Positions 47,908 through 57,389 are shown, numbered from the stretch's first letter. The stretch: DNA of 64,000 nt from Clostridiales bacterium UBA6386 (GCA_002437585.1 DJQM01000019.1:23275-87274), one strand, 5' to 3'. The notes: a model not told the origin generated them from the sequence alone. A program made the numbers and translations.

Positions 47908-49269
47908 CTACATTGCGGTTTCGATGGCCTCCCTCAGGTTCCTCACCCGGTAGACCGTCAGCCCCGTGGGAATTTCGATTTTTTCCGAGCCGCTTCTGGG
48001 GATGATGCACTGCTTGAAGCCCAGTCGGGATACCTCCCCCAGCCGTTGGGCAAGGTGGGAAACCGACCGGATTTCTCCCGTCAATCCCACTTCTCCGATG
48101 GCCACCAGGTCGTCGGAAATGCCCGCGTCCCGGTAAGAGGAAGCAATGGCCAGCGCCACAGGCAGATCGGCACCCGGCTCATCCAGCCGCAGGCCGCCGA
48201 TGACGTTGATGTAAGCGTCAAAGGCACTGAGCTTCATCCCCGCTCGCTTCTCAGCCACGGCCATCAGCAGCACCGCCCGGTTGAAATCGAAGCCGTCGGC
48301 GGCTCGCCGGGGTACGTTGAAGGTAGTCTTAGTCACAAGCGCCTGCACCTCCGCCAGCACCGGACGGGTTCCCTCCATGACGCAGGCCACGCAGGTGCCG
48401 CTGGCTCCCTCCGGCCGCCCTTCCAGCAGCATCTGGGAAGGGTTCGGCACCTCGGCCAGGCCAGAGTCCAGCATTTCAAACACGCCGATCTCGTTGGTGG
48501 AGCCGAACCGGTTTTTCGCCGCCCGGAGAAGCCGATAGGAGGTGTTGGGGTCGCCCTCGAAATACAGCACGCAGTCCACCATATGCTCCAGTACCTTTGG
48601 CCCCGCAATATTGCCGTCCTTGTTGATGTGCCCCACCACAAAAACCGTGATTCCCTGGGATTTGGAGATCTGCATCAGGGTCATGGTGCAGTCCTTCACC
48701 TGAGAAATGCTCCCCGGAGAGGACTCATTGTTTTCGTTATATAGCGTCTGAATGGAGTCCACGATCAGAATATCCGGTTTCGTTTCCTCCACCGTCTCCA
48801 CCACGTCGGAAAGCCGGGTCTCCGACAGAATAAACAGCTCCTCCGGGGCGACTCCCAGCCGCTCTGCCCGGAGCTTCAGCTGCCGCTCGCTTTCCTCGCC
48901 GGAAATGTACAGCACCCGACGCTCGGCGCAGAGCCGATTGCAGATTTGCAGCAGCAGGGTGGACTTACCGATACCCGGCGCGCCGCCCACCAGCACCAGA
49001 GACCCGGCCACCGCGCCGCCGCCCAGCACCCGATCCAGCTCTCCCATGCCGGTGGAGAAGCGAATTTCGCTGTCGCCGGTAACATCCCGCAGCCGCAGAG
49101 CTACCCGGCTGACCCCCACCGGGGCGGGCTTGGCTCTGCCCGGAGCCGCGGGCTTTTCAATGTGCTCTTCCATGGTGTTATAGGCTCCGCAGCTGGGACA
49201 CCGACCCATCCATTTGGGCGTCTCGTTTCCGCAGTTTGTGCAGAAAAATACGGATTTTGCTTTTGCCAT
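47908..49269 (-). CDS. radA: DNA repair protein RadA
   Basis: 453 residues. A zinc finger (Cys10, Cys13, Cys24, Cys27), Walker A GGAPGIGKST at 95-104, the RadA-specific KNRFG motif and a C-terminal Lon-like domain (DLPVALAIASSYRDAGI) are all present. RadA is a branch-migrating helicase in recombination. It is followed upstream by a Cys-rich small gene on the same strand. Confidence 0.96.
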   Translation of the reverse strand: MAKAKSVFFCTNCGNETPKWMGRCPSCGAYNTMEEHIEKPAAPGRAKPAPVGVSRVALRLRDVTGDSEIRFSTGMGELDRVLGGGAVAGSLVLVGGAPGIGKSTLLLQICNRLCAERRVLYISGEESERQLKLRAERLGVAPEELFILSETRLSDVVETVEETKPDILIVDSIQTLYNENNESSPGSISQVKDCTMTLMQISKSQGITVFVVGHINKDGNIAGPKVLEHMVDCVLYFEGDPNTSYRLLRAAKNRFGSTNEIGVFEMLDSGLAEVPNPSQMLLEGRPEGASGTCVACVMEGTRPVLAEVQALVTKTTFNVPRRAADGFDFNRAVLLMAVAEKRAGMKLSAFDAYINVIGGLRLDEPGADLPVALAIASSYRDAGISDDLVAIGEVGLTGEIRSVSHLAQRLGEVSRLGFKQCIIPRSGSEKIEIPTGLTVYRVRNLREAIETAM

Positions 49270-49283
49270 ATGTGTTTCTCCCG

Positions 49284-49544
49284 TCAGTCCTTTTTTCTTA
49301 CCAGCTCCAGCACCTGGGACATCTGCTTACAGATACCCTCGTAGCACTCCCGCTTATGGGGCCGCAGGCAGCCGCTGCAATCCTTGATGCCTCTCTGGGT
49401 ATACTGAAAATTCCCGCCGCATTTGTCTCCCAGACAGTACAAGGGACAGTAGCAGAACAGGCAGCTGAAGGCTTCCGGGTCTGCCCCTTTGTGACAGGGA
49501 AAATACTCGCACTCTTTATTTTGAAAAAAATCGTAATGTGCCAT
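49284..49544 (-). CDS. Cysteine-rich small-domain protein
   Basis: 86 residues with eleven Cys, including CLFCYCPLYCLGDKCGG and KDCSGCLRPH. This pattern matches the Cys_rich_small domain (PF04071 type), presumed metal-binding, of unknown role. GGAGGG precedes the ATG at 49544. It lies 14 bp upstream of radA and may be co-transcribed. Confidence 0.82.
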   Translation of the reverse strand: MAHYDFFQNKECEYFPCHKGADPEAFSCLFCYCPLYCLGDKCGGNFQYTQRGIKDCSGCLRPHKRECYEGICKQMSQVLELVRKKD

Positions 49545-49590
49545 TTTACAACCCTCCAAGCTCTTCCCTTTTCGGAAGATTATGCTATAA

Positions 49591-50223
49591 TCATACCGTA
49601 TCCCAGGGGTACACCTCCGGCGGCTTCTGGGAAAAGGTCATGAATTTCCCGGTCGCCGGGTGGGTGAAGCCAATTTTATGAGACCACAGGGCGATCTCGC
49701 AGGGATCTTCCAGGGTCGAATACTTCCGCTCCCCCACCAGGGGCATTCCCCGGGAGGCAAACTGCACCCGGATCTGGTGTGTGCGGCCTGTGCGAAGGTG
49801 AATCCGCACCAGGGAGAAATCCGCGCTTCTGCCCAGAACCGCATAGTCCAGAATCGCTTCCTGAACACCCTTCCCCGGCTCCTTGGCTACCATGGTCATC
49901 CGCCGGGCTTTGTCCCGGTAGAGAAGATCGGTTAGGGTTCCCCTGTCCGCCTCCAGGTCGCCATGGATGACTGCCAGATATTCCTTCTGGAACCGGTCTT
50001 CCCGAATCTGCCGGGACAGCTCCGAGGCACTTTCCGCGTTTCTTGCCAGAACCATGACACCGCTGACCACCCGGTCAAGCCGATGTACCGTCCGGATATC
50101 CGCTTTGGGATTCCCCAAAGCCTGACGCACCAGCTCCGGCAATCCCCCCGGCTCGTCGGTGGACAGCACCCGGGCTGGCTTGATACACACCACCACCGCG
50201 CTATCTGCATACAGAAGCTCCAT
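49591..50223 (-). CDS. RluA-family pseudouridine synthase
   Basis: 210 residues. The catalytic motif VHRLDRVVSGVMVLARN and the C-terminal LRTGRTHQIRVQFASRGMPLVGE are family signatures. There is no S4 domain, so it is the short RluA type that modifies rRNA or tRNA uridines. The exact target cannot be assigned. It diverges from the dehydrogenase gene at 50296. Confidence 0.88.
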   Translation of the reverse strand: MELLYADSAVVVCIKPARVLSTDEPGGLPELVRQALGNPKADIRTVHRLDRVVSGVMVLARNAESASELSRQIREDRFQKEYLAVIHGDLEADRGTLTDLLYRDKARRMTMVAKEPGKGVQEAILDYAVLGRSADFSLVRIHLRTGRTHQIRVQFASRGMPLVGERKYSTLEDPCEIALWSHKIGFTHPATGKFMTFSQKPPEVYPWDTV

Positions 50224-50295
50224 CGTCCACTCCCCTTTTCATCCTTTTATTTTATCAAAAAATTTACCGCAATGCAAGCGGAAGGAGGCTTTCCT

Positions 50296-51255
50296 ATGAA
50301 AATCGTAATTCTTGACGGCTATGCCCTGAACCCCGGCGACCTGTCCTACGACTGCCTGAAAGCGTTCGGCGAACTGACAGTCTATGAGCGCACGGACTCT
50401 GAAGGCCAGGCCATCGCTCGGATCGGCGATGCCGAAATCGTCCTCATCAACAAGGTTCCAGTCACCGAGTCCCTGCTTGCCGCCTGCCCCAACATCCGTC
50501 TGATCTGCGTCCAGGCCACGGGCTATAATGTAGTGGACTGCGAAGCCTGCAAAAAGCGAGGCATTCTCGTTACCAATGTACCCAGCTATGGCACGGCGGC
50601 AGTGGCTCAGTTTACCATGGCTCTGCTTCTGGAGCTGTGCCACAGCATCGGGCTTCACGACCGGGATGTTCACGCCGGTGGCTGGGAAAAGGCCAACTGC
50701 TTCTGCTACTGGCTGACCCCCCAGATGGAGCTGGCCGGGAAGACCATGGGCATTATCGGCTTCGGCAAGATCGGCATGGCAGTGGGTAAGCTTGCGAAGG
50801 CCTTCGGCATGGAGGTACTGGCCTACAACCGGAGCCAATGCGAGGAAGGAAAGCAAATCGGCACCTATGTAGACCTGGATACCCTGCTTGCCAAATCCGA
50901 CGTAGTGTCCCTTCACTGCCCCCTGTTCCCGCAGACCCGCGGCATTATCAACGAATCTTCTATCGCTAAAATGAAGGACGGTGCCATGCTCATCAACACT
51001 GCCCGTGGCCCTCTGGTGGAGGAAACCGCCCTGGCCGCCGCATTGAATTCGGGAAAGCTCCGGGGTGCCGCTCTGGACGTGGTTTCCCAGGAGCCTATCA
51101 ACGCCGATAGTCCCCTTCTCACCTGCAAAAACTGCGTTCTCACGCCCCACATCGCCTGGGCACCCATCGAAAGCCGCCAGCGGCTTCTGGACACGGTGGT
51201 GGAAAACATCCGTGCCTACCTGGCCGGTTCCCCCCAGAATGTGGTAAATCCGTAA
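50296..51255 (+). CDS. D-2-hydroxyacid dehydrogenase
   Basis: 319 residues. The NAD fold GIIGFGKIG is at 152-160; the catalytic triad is Arg237 (NTARGPLVEE), Glu266 (VVSQEPI) and His285 (LTPHIAW). It resembles glycerate or hydroxypyruvate reductase-type members; substrate is not certain. AAGGAGG lies 7 bases before the ATG. Longer open frame upstream overlaps the pseudouridine synthase and is not coding. Confidence 0.88.
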   Translation: MKIVILDGYALNPGDLSYDCLKAFGELTVYERTDSEGQAIARIGDAEIVLINKVPVTESLLAACPNIRLICVQATGYNVVDCEACKKRGILVTNVPSYGTAAVAQFTMALLLELCHSIGLHDRDVHAGGWEKANCFCYWLTPQMELAGKTMGIIGFGKIGMAVGKLAKAFGMEVLAYNRSQCEEGKQIGTYVDLDTLLAKSDVVSLHCPLFPQTRGIINESSIAKMKDGAMLINTARGPLVEETALAAALNSGKLRGAALDVVSQEPINADSPLLTCKNCVLTPHIAWAPIESRQRLLDTVVENIRAYLAGSPQNVVNP

Positions 51256-51312
51256 ACAAAAGGGGCTGTCTCACTAAGAATTCAGATGGGTCAAAATAGC
51301 CAAAAAGAAGAT

Positions 51313-51354
51313 GTCATTGCGAACCAGTGACCGATGTCACTGGTGTGGAATCCG
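51313..51354 (+). repeat. REP-like short palindrome
   Basis: ACCAGTGAC and GTCACTGGT form a 9-bp stem with a CGAT loop, flanked by CATTGCGA and TGGAATCCG. This flank pattern resembles short intergenic repeats seen in many clostridia. A single copy is seen here. Confidence 0.45.
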
Positions 51355-51364
51355 TACCTTATTT

Positions 51365-51560
51365 GTAGGGGACGATGCCCTCATCGTCCCGTGAATAGCT
51401 ATCTTTATATTCCAAGTCTCCTAGAAACTTTCGGTGCTGGTTCCTCCGGGGGCAATGTTCTTGTCTCGGCAAGAACCTTGAGAAGTAAGCGGGCTTAGGG
51501 GGTGCTGCCGAAAAGCCGCCCCCCTAAGTACCCCCCGGCCGCACCGCCGGAAGCAGGTTG
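51365..51560 (+). repeat. Family B repeat, copy B3
   Basis: Contains the blocks shared with B1 and B2: an outer GTAGGGGACGATGCCC hairpin, TATATTCCAAGTCTCC, CAATGTTCTTG, AAGCGGGCTTAGGGGG, CTGCCGAAAAGCCGCC and CCGCACCGCCGGAAG. It is uninterrupted and the longest copy. The gap 51256-51669 holds this, the REP-like element and a terminator, and no gene. Confidence 0.82.
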
Positions 51561-51635
51561 GAATGCTTCGGATTGCTATGGGTGGTTTTATCGGAAGCCA
51601 TCAGATAGTATGGTAATGTTTCTTTGATAAGCTGA

Positions 51636-51667
51636 AAAAGACGAGAGCTTCTGCTCTCGTCTTTTTT
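51636..51667. terminator. Bidirectional terminator before tsaD's stop
   Basis: AAAAAGACGAGAGC and GCTCTCGTCTTTTT form a perfect stem with a TTCT loop and A/T runs on both sides. It ends the minus-strand cysS-polA-rimI-tsaD unit and can stop plus-strand transcripts. Confidence 0.9.
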
Positions 51668-51669
51668 CC

Positions 51670-52686
51670 TTACAGTGCCTCGCCCAGAATGGACTTGGTA
51701 GCGTAGGCGTTCAGGCGCATATCCGCCGTGTTTCCGGCAAGATACTCATAATAGGCCTGGGCACCGATCATGGCTCCATTGTCTCCGCAAAGTGACAGCG
51801 GCGGCATGTAAACCTCCGCGCCTATTCTTTGAGCCGCCGCCAGCAGATCCGCCCGGATCCGGGAATTGGCGGCCACGCCTCCGGCCACGGCGATTTTCCG
51901 GTAGCCCGTTTCCTCCATGGCCATCACCGCCCGGGGTACCAGGGTGTCCGACACCGCCGCCGAAAAAGCGGCGCACAGACTTGGAATGTCCAGCTCCTCC
52001 CCCACCTGCTCAGCGTGATGAATCAGATTCAGCGCGGCGGTTTTCAGGCCGGAAAAGCTCATGTTGTAGGGGTTCTCACCGGGCTTGCTGCGAGGCAGGG
52101 TATATGTTTTCTCGTCGCCGAGCTTTGCCGCCTTGTCCAGAGCCGCCCCGCCGGGATAGGGCATTCCCAGCACCCGGGCAACTTTATCAAAGCACTCCCC
52201 CGCCGCGTCGTCCAGGGTGGTGCCCAGAATGCGCATGTCCGTGTAGTCCTTCACCTCCACGAACATGGTGTGCCCGCCGGAGACCACCAAACACAGGAAC
52301 GGCGGCTCCAGTTCCGGATAGGCCAGATAATTGGCCGCAATGTGCCCCCGGATGTGGTGAACCGGGATCAGGGGCTTTCCCAGTGCCAGAGCCGCGGCCT
52401 TGGCAAAATTCACCCCCACCAGCACTGCGCCGATAAGCCCTGGGGCGTAGGTCACGGCCACAGCGTCAATGTCCTTCCGGGAAAGACCCGCGCTCACCAG
52501 GGCTTGGTCAGCAAGGCCGTAAATGGCCTCGATGTGCTTCCGGGAAGCGATTTCCGGCACCACGCCGCCGTAAATTCGGTGCAGGTCTACCTGGGAAGCA
52601 ATGCAGTCCGTCAGAATTTCCCGGCCGCTGCGGACAATGGCCACGGCGGTTTCATCGCAGGAGGATTCTATTGCGAGAATGTTCAT
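51670..52686 (-). CDS. tsaD: tRNA t6A threonylcarbamoyltransferase TsaD
   Basis: 338 residues, canonical. ESSCDETAVA opens the ASKHA fold; the metal ligands are His111 and His115 in HIRGH; VVSGGHTMFV and the late CGDNGAMIGAQA complete it. It transfers the threonylcarbamoyl group to A37 of tRNAs with TsaB and TsaE, neither of which is in the window. The ATG at 52686 has AAGGAG eight bases upstream and overlaps rimI by 4 bp. Confidence 0.97.
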   Translation of the reverse strand: MNILAIESSCDETAVAIVRSGREILTDCIASQVDLHRIYGGVVPEIASRKHIEAIYGLADQALVSAGLSRKDIDAVAVTYAPGLIGAVLVGVNFAKAAALALGKPLIPVHHIRGHIAANYLAYPELEPPFLCLVVSGGHTMFVEVKDYTDMRILGTTLDDAAGECFDKVARVLGMPYPGGAALDKAAKLGDEKTYTLPRSKPGENPYNMSFSGLKTAALNLIHHAEQVGEELDIPSLCAAFSAAVSDTLVPRAVMAMEETGYRKIAVAGGVAANSRIRADLLAAAQRIGAEVYMPPLSLCGDNGAMIGAQAYYEYLAGNTADMRLNAYATKSILGEAL

Positions 52687-53123
52687 GTTTCCCACTCCTT
52701 TCCCAGAATCAGGCCATCTTCCATGGGATTGTGATAGTAGTTTTTCCGCAGACCCAATTTCTGAAACCCCATGCTTTCATACAAGCTCCGGGCATTTTCG
52801 TTGCTCACCCGAACCTCCAGCTTCAGGCACCGGCTGCCCCGCTGGGCAAGGGCGGAAATCAGAGCTTCGATCAAAGCTCTGGCAATGCCCCGGCGACGAA
52901 ACGCCGGATCAACGGCCACATTCATCATGTCGCTTTCGTCCAGCACCGTCTGACTGCCTACATAGCCAAGCACACGTTCATCCTCCTCAGCTACCAGCCA
53001 CAGGGACAAGGGATTTTGAAGCTCCGAGGCAATGCTTTTTTCGCTCCAGGGGTCGGAAAAACAGAGCCTTTCCAGCCTCGCAATCTGGGTCACATGCTCC
53101 GCGCCCATCTTCACAATTCTCAT
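52683..53123 (-). CDS. rimI: Ribosomal protein S18 alanine N-acetyltransferase-like
   Basis: 146 residues, GNAT fold. CFSDPWSEKSIASELQNP at the start and MMNVAVDPAFRRRGIARALI with ENARSLYESMGF are the RimI pattern. RimI genes usually lie by tsaD, as here. It overlaps polA and tsaD by 4 bp each. The true protein target in this group may differ from S18. Confidence 0.92.
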   Translation of the reverse strand: MRIVKMGAEHVTQIARLERLCFSDPWSEKSIASELQNPLSLWLVAEEDERVLGYVGSQTVLDESDMMNVAVDPAFRRRGIARALIEALISALAQRGSRCLKLEVRVSNENARSLYESMGFQKLGLRKNYYHNPMEDGLILGKEWET

Positions 53124-55651
53124 TTTGCCTCGTACCAGCTCTTTCCGAAGTGCGCCTCGGCGGTCAGGGGTACCTTGAGTTCGGCAACCCCCTCCATTTC
53201 CCGGCTGACCAGCTTGGCAACATTCTCAGCCATTTCCTCCGGACACTCCACGATCAGCTCGTCGTGTACCTGCAAAAGAAGCCTCGCCTCCGGGTAGCTT
53301 TCCGCCAGGGCGTTTTCCACCCGGATCATGGCCAGCTTGATGATATCCGCCGCCGTGCCCTGAATGGGCGTATTCAGGGCGATCCGCTCTGCGCCGCTGC
53401 GGATGTTGTAATTGCTGCTACTTAGCTCCGGAATATACCGGCGGCGGCCGTACAGGGTGGTGGTGTAGCCGTCACGTCTGGCGTTTTCCACCACCTGCTT
53501 CATATAGTCCCGCACGCCGTGATAATGGGAAAGGTAATTGTCAATATACTCTTTGGCCTCCCGGCGGCTGACCCCGATGTCCTCCGCCAGGGAGAACTCG
53601 CTGATGCCGTAGACAATGCCGAAGTTCACCGCTTTGGCGTGTCTGCGCTGCAAGGGAGTCACCTGCTCCACCGGCACCCCGAAGACCTGGGAAGCGGTGG
53701 CGGTGTGAATATCCACATGGTCGCAGAAAGCCTTCTGCATGGTCTTGTCGTCCGCAATGTGGGCAAGCACCCGCAGCTCGATCTGACTGTAATCCGCGTC
53801 CACCAGCACACAGCCGGGCTTCGGCACGAACATTTTCCGGATTTCCGCTCCCAAGTCCGTGCGGACGGGGATGTTCTGCAAGTTTGGCTCGGTAGAGGAC
53901 AGCCGCCCGGTGGCGGTGACAAGATTCTGGAAGGTGGTGTGTACCCGCCCATCGGCACGAATTTCCTTCAGTAGGCCGTCGGCGTAGGTGGATTTCAGCT
54001 TGGTCAGCATCCGGTAGTCCATGATGGCCGGGACGATAGGGTGCTTGTCCTTCAGCTTTTCCAGCACCTCGGCGTTGGTGGAGTAGCCCGTGCGGGTCTT
54101 CTTCATGGGGGGCAGACTCAGCTTTTCAAAGAGTACCTCCCCTAGCTGCTTGGGAGAATTGATATTGAATTCTCCCTGGGAATAGGAGAAAATCAGGGTC
54201 TCGCAGTCGGCGATCCGCCGGGAGAGCATGTCCCCGAAGGCCTCCAGCTGTACCCGGTCAATGAGAATGCCCCGGCACTCCATGTTGTAGAGTACCCGGC
54301 ACAGGGGCAGCTCGATTTCCCGATAGAGCCTGTCCATGCCGGTTTTCTCCAGCTCCTGAGAAAGCCGCGGCCGCAGGTGCCACAGTGCCTCGGCACATCC
54401 GGCGGCATCCTCATCCTCCACGGTTTTCCCCAGGAAGGTGGTGGCCAGCTTCGACACCGGATAATCCGACTGAGACGGATTCAGGTCATAGGCCGCCAGC
54501 TTCGTGTCAAACACGCACTGGCCATAACCGATTCCCCGGTCGTCCAGCTGATGGAACACCTCCTTGCTATCGTGCAGGATCAGTTCTTTTCCCGCCAGAG
54601 AAAGGCTCTGCATGGCGGCCTCCATGGGGGTCAGGGCGCACACGCCCCCTGCCCAGGCAATGCCCAGGCTGCCGTCCCCGCCCAGGTACAGGGCGCAGGT
54701 CTTCACGCCCTCCGGCAAGGCTTCCGCCTTGGGCAGGGCTTCCACCTTGGGACTGTCCGCCTTGGGCGCGGCTTGCGCCGCTCCCCGGAGGCCGTACTTG
54801 TCAATGAGCCGGACGAACTCCAATTTCTGGAACAGCTGATACAGCTCCGGCTTGTTATAGGGCTGGACAATAGCGTCCCTCGGCTGGAACTCGATGGGTG
54901 CCTCCGGCCGGATGGTGGCAAGATCATAGGATAGATAGGCCTGCTCTCTGTCCTTTTCCAGCTTCTCCCGGAGCTTTGGCCGGATGGAAGCGTCCTCCAG
55001 ATTGGCGTACACCCCATCCAGGGAGCCGAATTTTGCCAACAGCTCCTTGGCGGTTTTGGGGCCTACGCCGCCAACGCCTGGGATGTTATCCGAGGAATCT
55101 CCCATCAGGGCTTTCAGATCGATGAGCTTCTTCGGCTCGAAGCCGTACTCTGCCCGGAACACATCTTCGGTATACAGGGTAGCAGTGGTCTGGCCGGGCT
55201 TGGAAATCACCAGCTTCACATGGACATTTTCGTCAATGAGCTGCAAGGAATCCCGGTCTCCCGTGACAATGACGCACTCCCAGCCGTTATTGGAGCAGAT
55301 TTTCGCCACGGTGCCGATGACATCGTCCGCCTCCCAGCCCTGGCATTCGTAAATGGGAATGTTCATGGCGCGCAGTACTTCCTTCATCACCGGCATCTGC
55401 TGCGCCAGCTCCTCCGGCATCCCATGGCGGGTAGCCTTGTAGCCCTCGTATTTCCGGTGCCGGAAGGTGGGGCCATGGAGGTCAAAAGCCACGGCAATGG
55501 CCTCGGGCTGCTCCTCCTTCTCCATCCGCTCCAGGATGTTCAGAAAGCCGTAAATGGCGTGGGTGTAAAGCCCGTCCCGGTTAGTCAGAGGCCGCACGCC
55601 GAAATGGGCTCGGTTAATGACGCTGTTGCCGTCCAGAATCAGCAGCTTCAT
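53120..55651 (-). CDS. polA: DNA polymerase I
   Basis: 843 residues. The 5' nuclease domain (1-290) has LILDGNSVINRAHFG and the H3TH LMGDSSDNIPGVGGVGPKTA. The middle domain lacks the DxE of a proofreading exonuclease (ALYLGGDGSLG in its place), so it is probably exo-minus like Bacillus PolA. The polymerase domain has motif A VDADYSQIELRVLAHI, motif B RRHAKAVNFGIVYG and motif C QVHDELIVE. The ATG at 55651 overlaps the cysS stop by 4 bp. Confidence 0.97.
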   Translation of the reverse strand: MKLLILDGNSVINRAHFGVRPLTNRDGLYTHAIYGFLNILERMEKEEQPEAIAVAFDLHGPTFRHRKYEGYKATRHGMPEELAQQMPVMKEVLRAMNIPIYECQGWEADDVIGTVAKICSNNGWECVIVTGDRDSLQLIDENVHVKLVISKPGQTTATLYTEDVFRAEYGFEPKKLIDLKALMGDSSDNIPGVGGVGPKTAKELLAKFGSLDGVYANLEDASIRPKLREKLEKDREQAYLSYDLATIRPEAPIEFQPRDAIVQPYNKPELYQLFQKLEFVRLIDKYGLRGAAQAAPKADSPKVEALPKAEALPEGVKTCALYLGGDGSLGIAWAGGVCALTPMEAAMQSLSLAGKELILHDSKEVFHQLDDRGIGYGQCVFDTKLAAYDLNPSQSDYPVSKLATTFLGKTVEDEDAAGCAEALWHLRPRLSQELEKTGMDRLYREIELPLCRVLYNMECRGILIDRVQLEAFGDMLSRRIADCETLIFSYSQGEFNINSPKQLGEVLFEKLSLPPMKKTRTGYSTNAEVLEKLKDKHPIVPAIMDYRMLTKLKSTYADGLLKEIRADGRVHTTFQNLVTATGRLSSTEPNLQNIPVRTDLGAEIRKMFVPKPGCVLVDADYSQIELRVLAHIADDKTMQKAFCDHVDIHTATASQVFGVPVEQVTPLQRRHAKAVNFGIVYGISEFSLAEDIGVSRREAKEYIDNYLSHYHGVRDYMKQVVENARRDGYTTTLYGRRRYIPELSSSNYNIRSGAERIALNTPIQGTAADIIKLAMIRVENALAESYPEARLLLQVHDELIVECPEEMAENVAKLVSREMEGVAELKVPLTAEAHFGKSWYEAK

Positions 55652-57063
55652 ACTTTTCTCCACTTGGTTCCCTGGGGGGTGTCGATGATCTCAATACCCC
55701 TTATCTTCAGCTCGTCCCGGATCCGGTCTGCCTCGGCAAAGTTCTTTTCCTTCTTGGCCTTCGTGCGGGCGGCAACCAGGGCATCGATTTCCGGATCGGC
55801 GGAAGCGGCTTCCTCCTCCGCCTTTTTCTGATTGCGCTTCTCGGCGGCGGCCAGCAGATTCAGGGACAGCACCTGGTCAAAATCGGCAATCAGTGCCAGC
55901 TTGGTCGCGTCACTGCACTTGGCCTTCAGCACGTCGTACAGGGCTGTCACAGCCACGGAGGTGTTCAGGTCGCCGTTCAGGGCATTTACGAACCGCTCCT
56001 TCAGCTTATCAAAGGTCTCCTGGTCAATGTCCTCGCCAGGCTTCAGAGCGGCAATTTTGGTGATCAGCTTGTCGTAGGCGACTACGGCATTGTCCAGATT
56101 CTCCCAGGAGAACACCAGATTCCGGCGGTAGTGGCTTTGCAGGCAGAACAGCCGGTAGGCCATGGGGTCATAGCCCTTCTGCTCCAGCAGGGACACGGTC
56201 AGGAACTCACCCTTGGACTTGGACATTTTGCCGTTGTCCGTATTCAGGTGGTGGACATGGAACCAGTAATTGCACCACTTGTGACCCAGGTAGCTTTCGG
56301 ACTGGGCAATTTCGTTGGTGTGGTGGGGAAAAGCGTTGTCAATGCCGCCGCAGTGGATATCCAGGTCGTCCCCCAGGTGCTTCATGGAAATGCAGGAGCA
56401 CTCAATGTGCCAGCCGGGATAGCCCACGCCCCAGGGGGAATCCCACTTCAGAGCCTGATCCTCAAACTTGGACTTGGTGAACCAGAGAACGAAATCGTTC
56501 TTATTTTTCTTGTTCTCGTCCTCCTCCACGCCCTCCCGGACGCCTACGGCTAGATCCTCCTCGTCGTGGTCGTTGAAGACGTAGTACTGTTTCAGCTTGG
56601 AGGTATCAAAATACACGTTTCCCCCGGCAAGATAGGCATAGCCCTTCTCCAGCAGCACCTGGATCATGTGGATATACTCGGGGATGCAGTTCGTAGCAGG
56701 CTCCACCACATCCGGCCGCTTGATATTCAGCTTGTCGCAGTCGGCGAAAAAGGCGTCGGTATAGTACTTGGCAACCTCCATCACCGTCTTGTGCTCCCGC
56801 CGGGCTCCCTTGAGCATCTTGTCCTCGCCGGTGTCCGCGTCGGAGGCCAGATGACCCACGTCCGTGATGTTCATCACCCGTTTGACGGGATACCCGTTAT
56901 AGCGCAGGGTCTTTTCCAGCACGTCCTCCATAATATAGGTACGCAGGTTGCCGATGTGGGCAAAATGGTAAACCGTGGGACCGCAGGTGTACATCTTCAC
57001 CAGTTCTGGGTTGTTGGGAACGAACAGTTCCTTCTTGTGGGTCAAAGAGTTGTATAGATACAT
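55648..57063 (-). CDS. cysS: Cysteinyl-tRNA synthetase
   Basis: 471 residues, class I. The zinc-binding start MYTCGPTVYHFAHIGN includes the HIGH-like motif; GWHIECSCISMKHLG and the KMSKS motif in GKMSKSKGEF follow. It heads the operon cysS-polA-rimI-tsaD, so the Cys T-box upstream may also affect polA, rimI and tsaD. Confidence 0.97.
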   Translation of the reverse strand: MYLYNSLTHKKELFVPNNPELVKMYTCGPTVYHFAHIGNLRTYIMEDVLEKTLRYNGYPVKRVMNITDVGHLASDADTGEDKMLKGARREHKTVMEVAKYYTDAFFADCDKLNIKRPDVVEPATNCIPEYIHMIQVLLEKGYAYLAGGNVYFDTSKLKQYYVFNDHDEEDLAVGVREGVEEDENKKNKNDFVLWFTKSKFEDQALKWDSPWGVGYPGWHIECSCISMKHLGDDLDIHCGGIDNAFPHHTNEIAQSESYLGHKWCNYWFHVHHLNTDNGKMSKSKGEFLTVSLLEQKGYDPMAYRLFCLQSHYRRNLVFSWENLDNAVVAYDKLITKIAALKPGEDIDQETFDKLKERFVNALNGDLNTSVAVTALYDVLKAKCSDATKLALIADFDQVLSLNLLAAAEKRNQKKAEEEAASADPEIDALVAARTKAKKEKNFAEADRIRDELKIRGIEIIDTPQGTKWRKV

Positions 57064-57097
57064 GGCACATTCCTCCTAAATAGATACAAAATAAAAA

Positions 57098-57290
57098 CGC
57101 CCCTCGTACTGAAATTAAGTACAAGAGGCGGCAATTACCGCGGTTCCACTCTCATTTTTCACTCGTTGGCGTATTTTTTCGCTCCCGGACGCACTTCCCG
57201 GCGCGCCACTCCGCCGAGGCTTTCAGCCCGTGACCCCGACTCTCTGAGGATGATCCTTCCGGTACTCTTTCCGTTCATCGCGATATTTGA
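57098..57290 (-). promoter_or_regulatory. T-box leader of cysS
   Basis: On the minus strand the T-box core TGGAACCGCGG (57138-57148) precedes a terminator CGCCTCTTGTACT...AGTACGAGGGGCG (57098-57130) followed by T residues. TGGA pairs with a UCCA tRNA end, right for tRNA-Cys. Upstream lie an AGAGAGTC and a GCTGAAAGC that fit stem I. A TGC occurs near 57190 but the specifier was not placed with confidence. Confidence 0.85.
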
Positions 57291-57299
57291 CTATGCCAC

Positions 57300-57329
57300 A
57301 TTTTACCACCAAAAAGCGTATTTTGTCAA
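57300..57329 (-). promoter_or_regulatory. Promoter of the cysS operon
   Basis: On the minus strand TTGACA (57324-57329) and TAAAAT (57300-57305) are 18 bp apart, just upstream of the T-box leader. Confidence 0.65.
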
Positions 57330-57389
57330 GGGTAACCTTCCGGATTTCCACAATCTTCCTTGGAAAATTCTTAAGATATTCTTACACTA

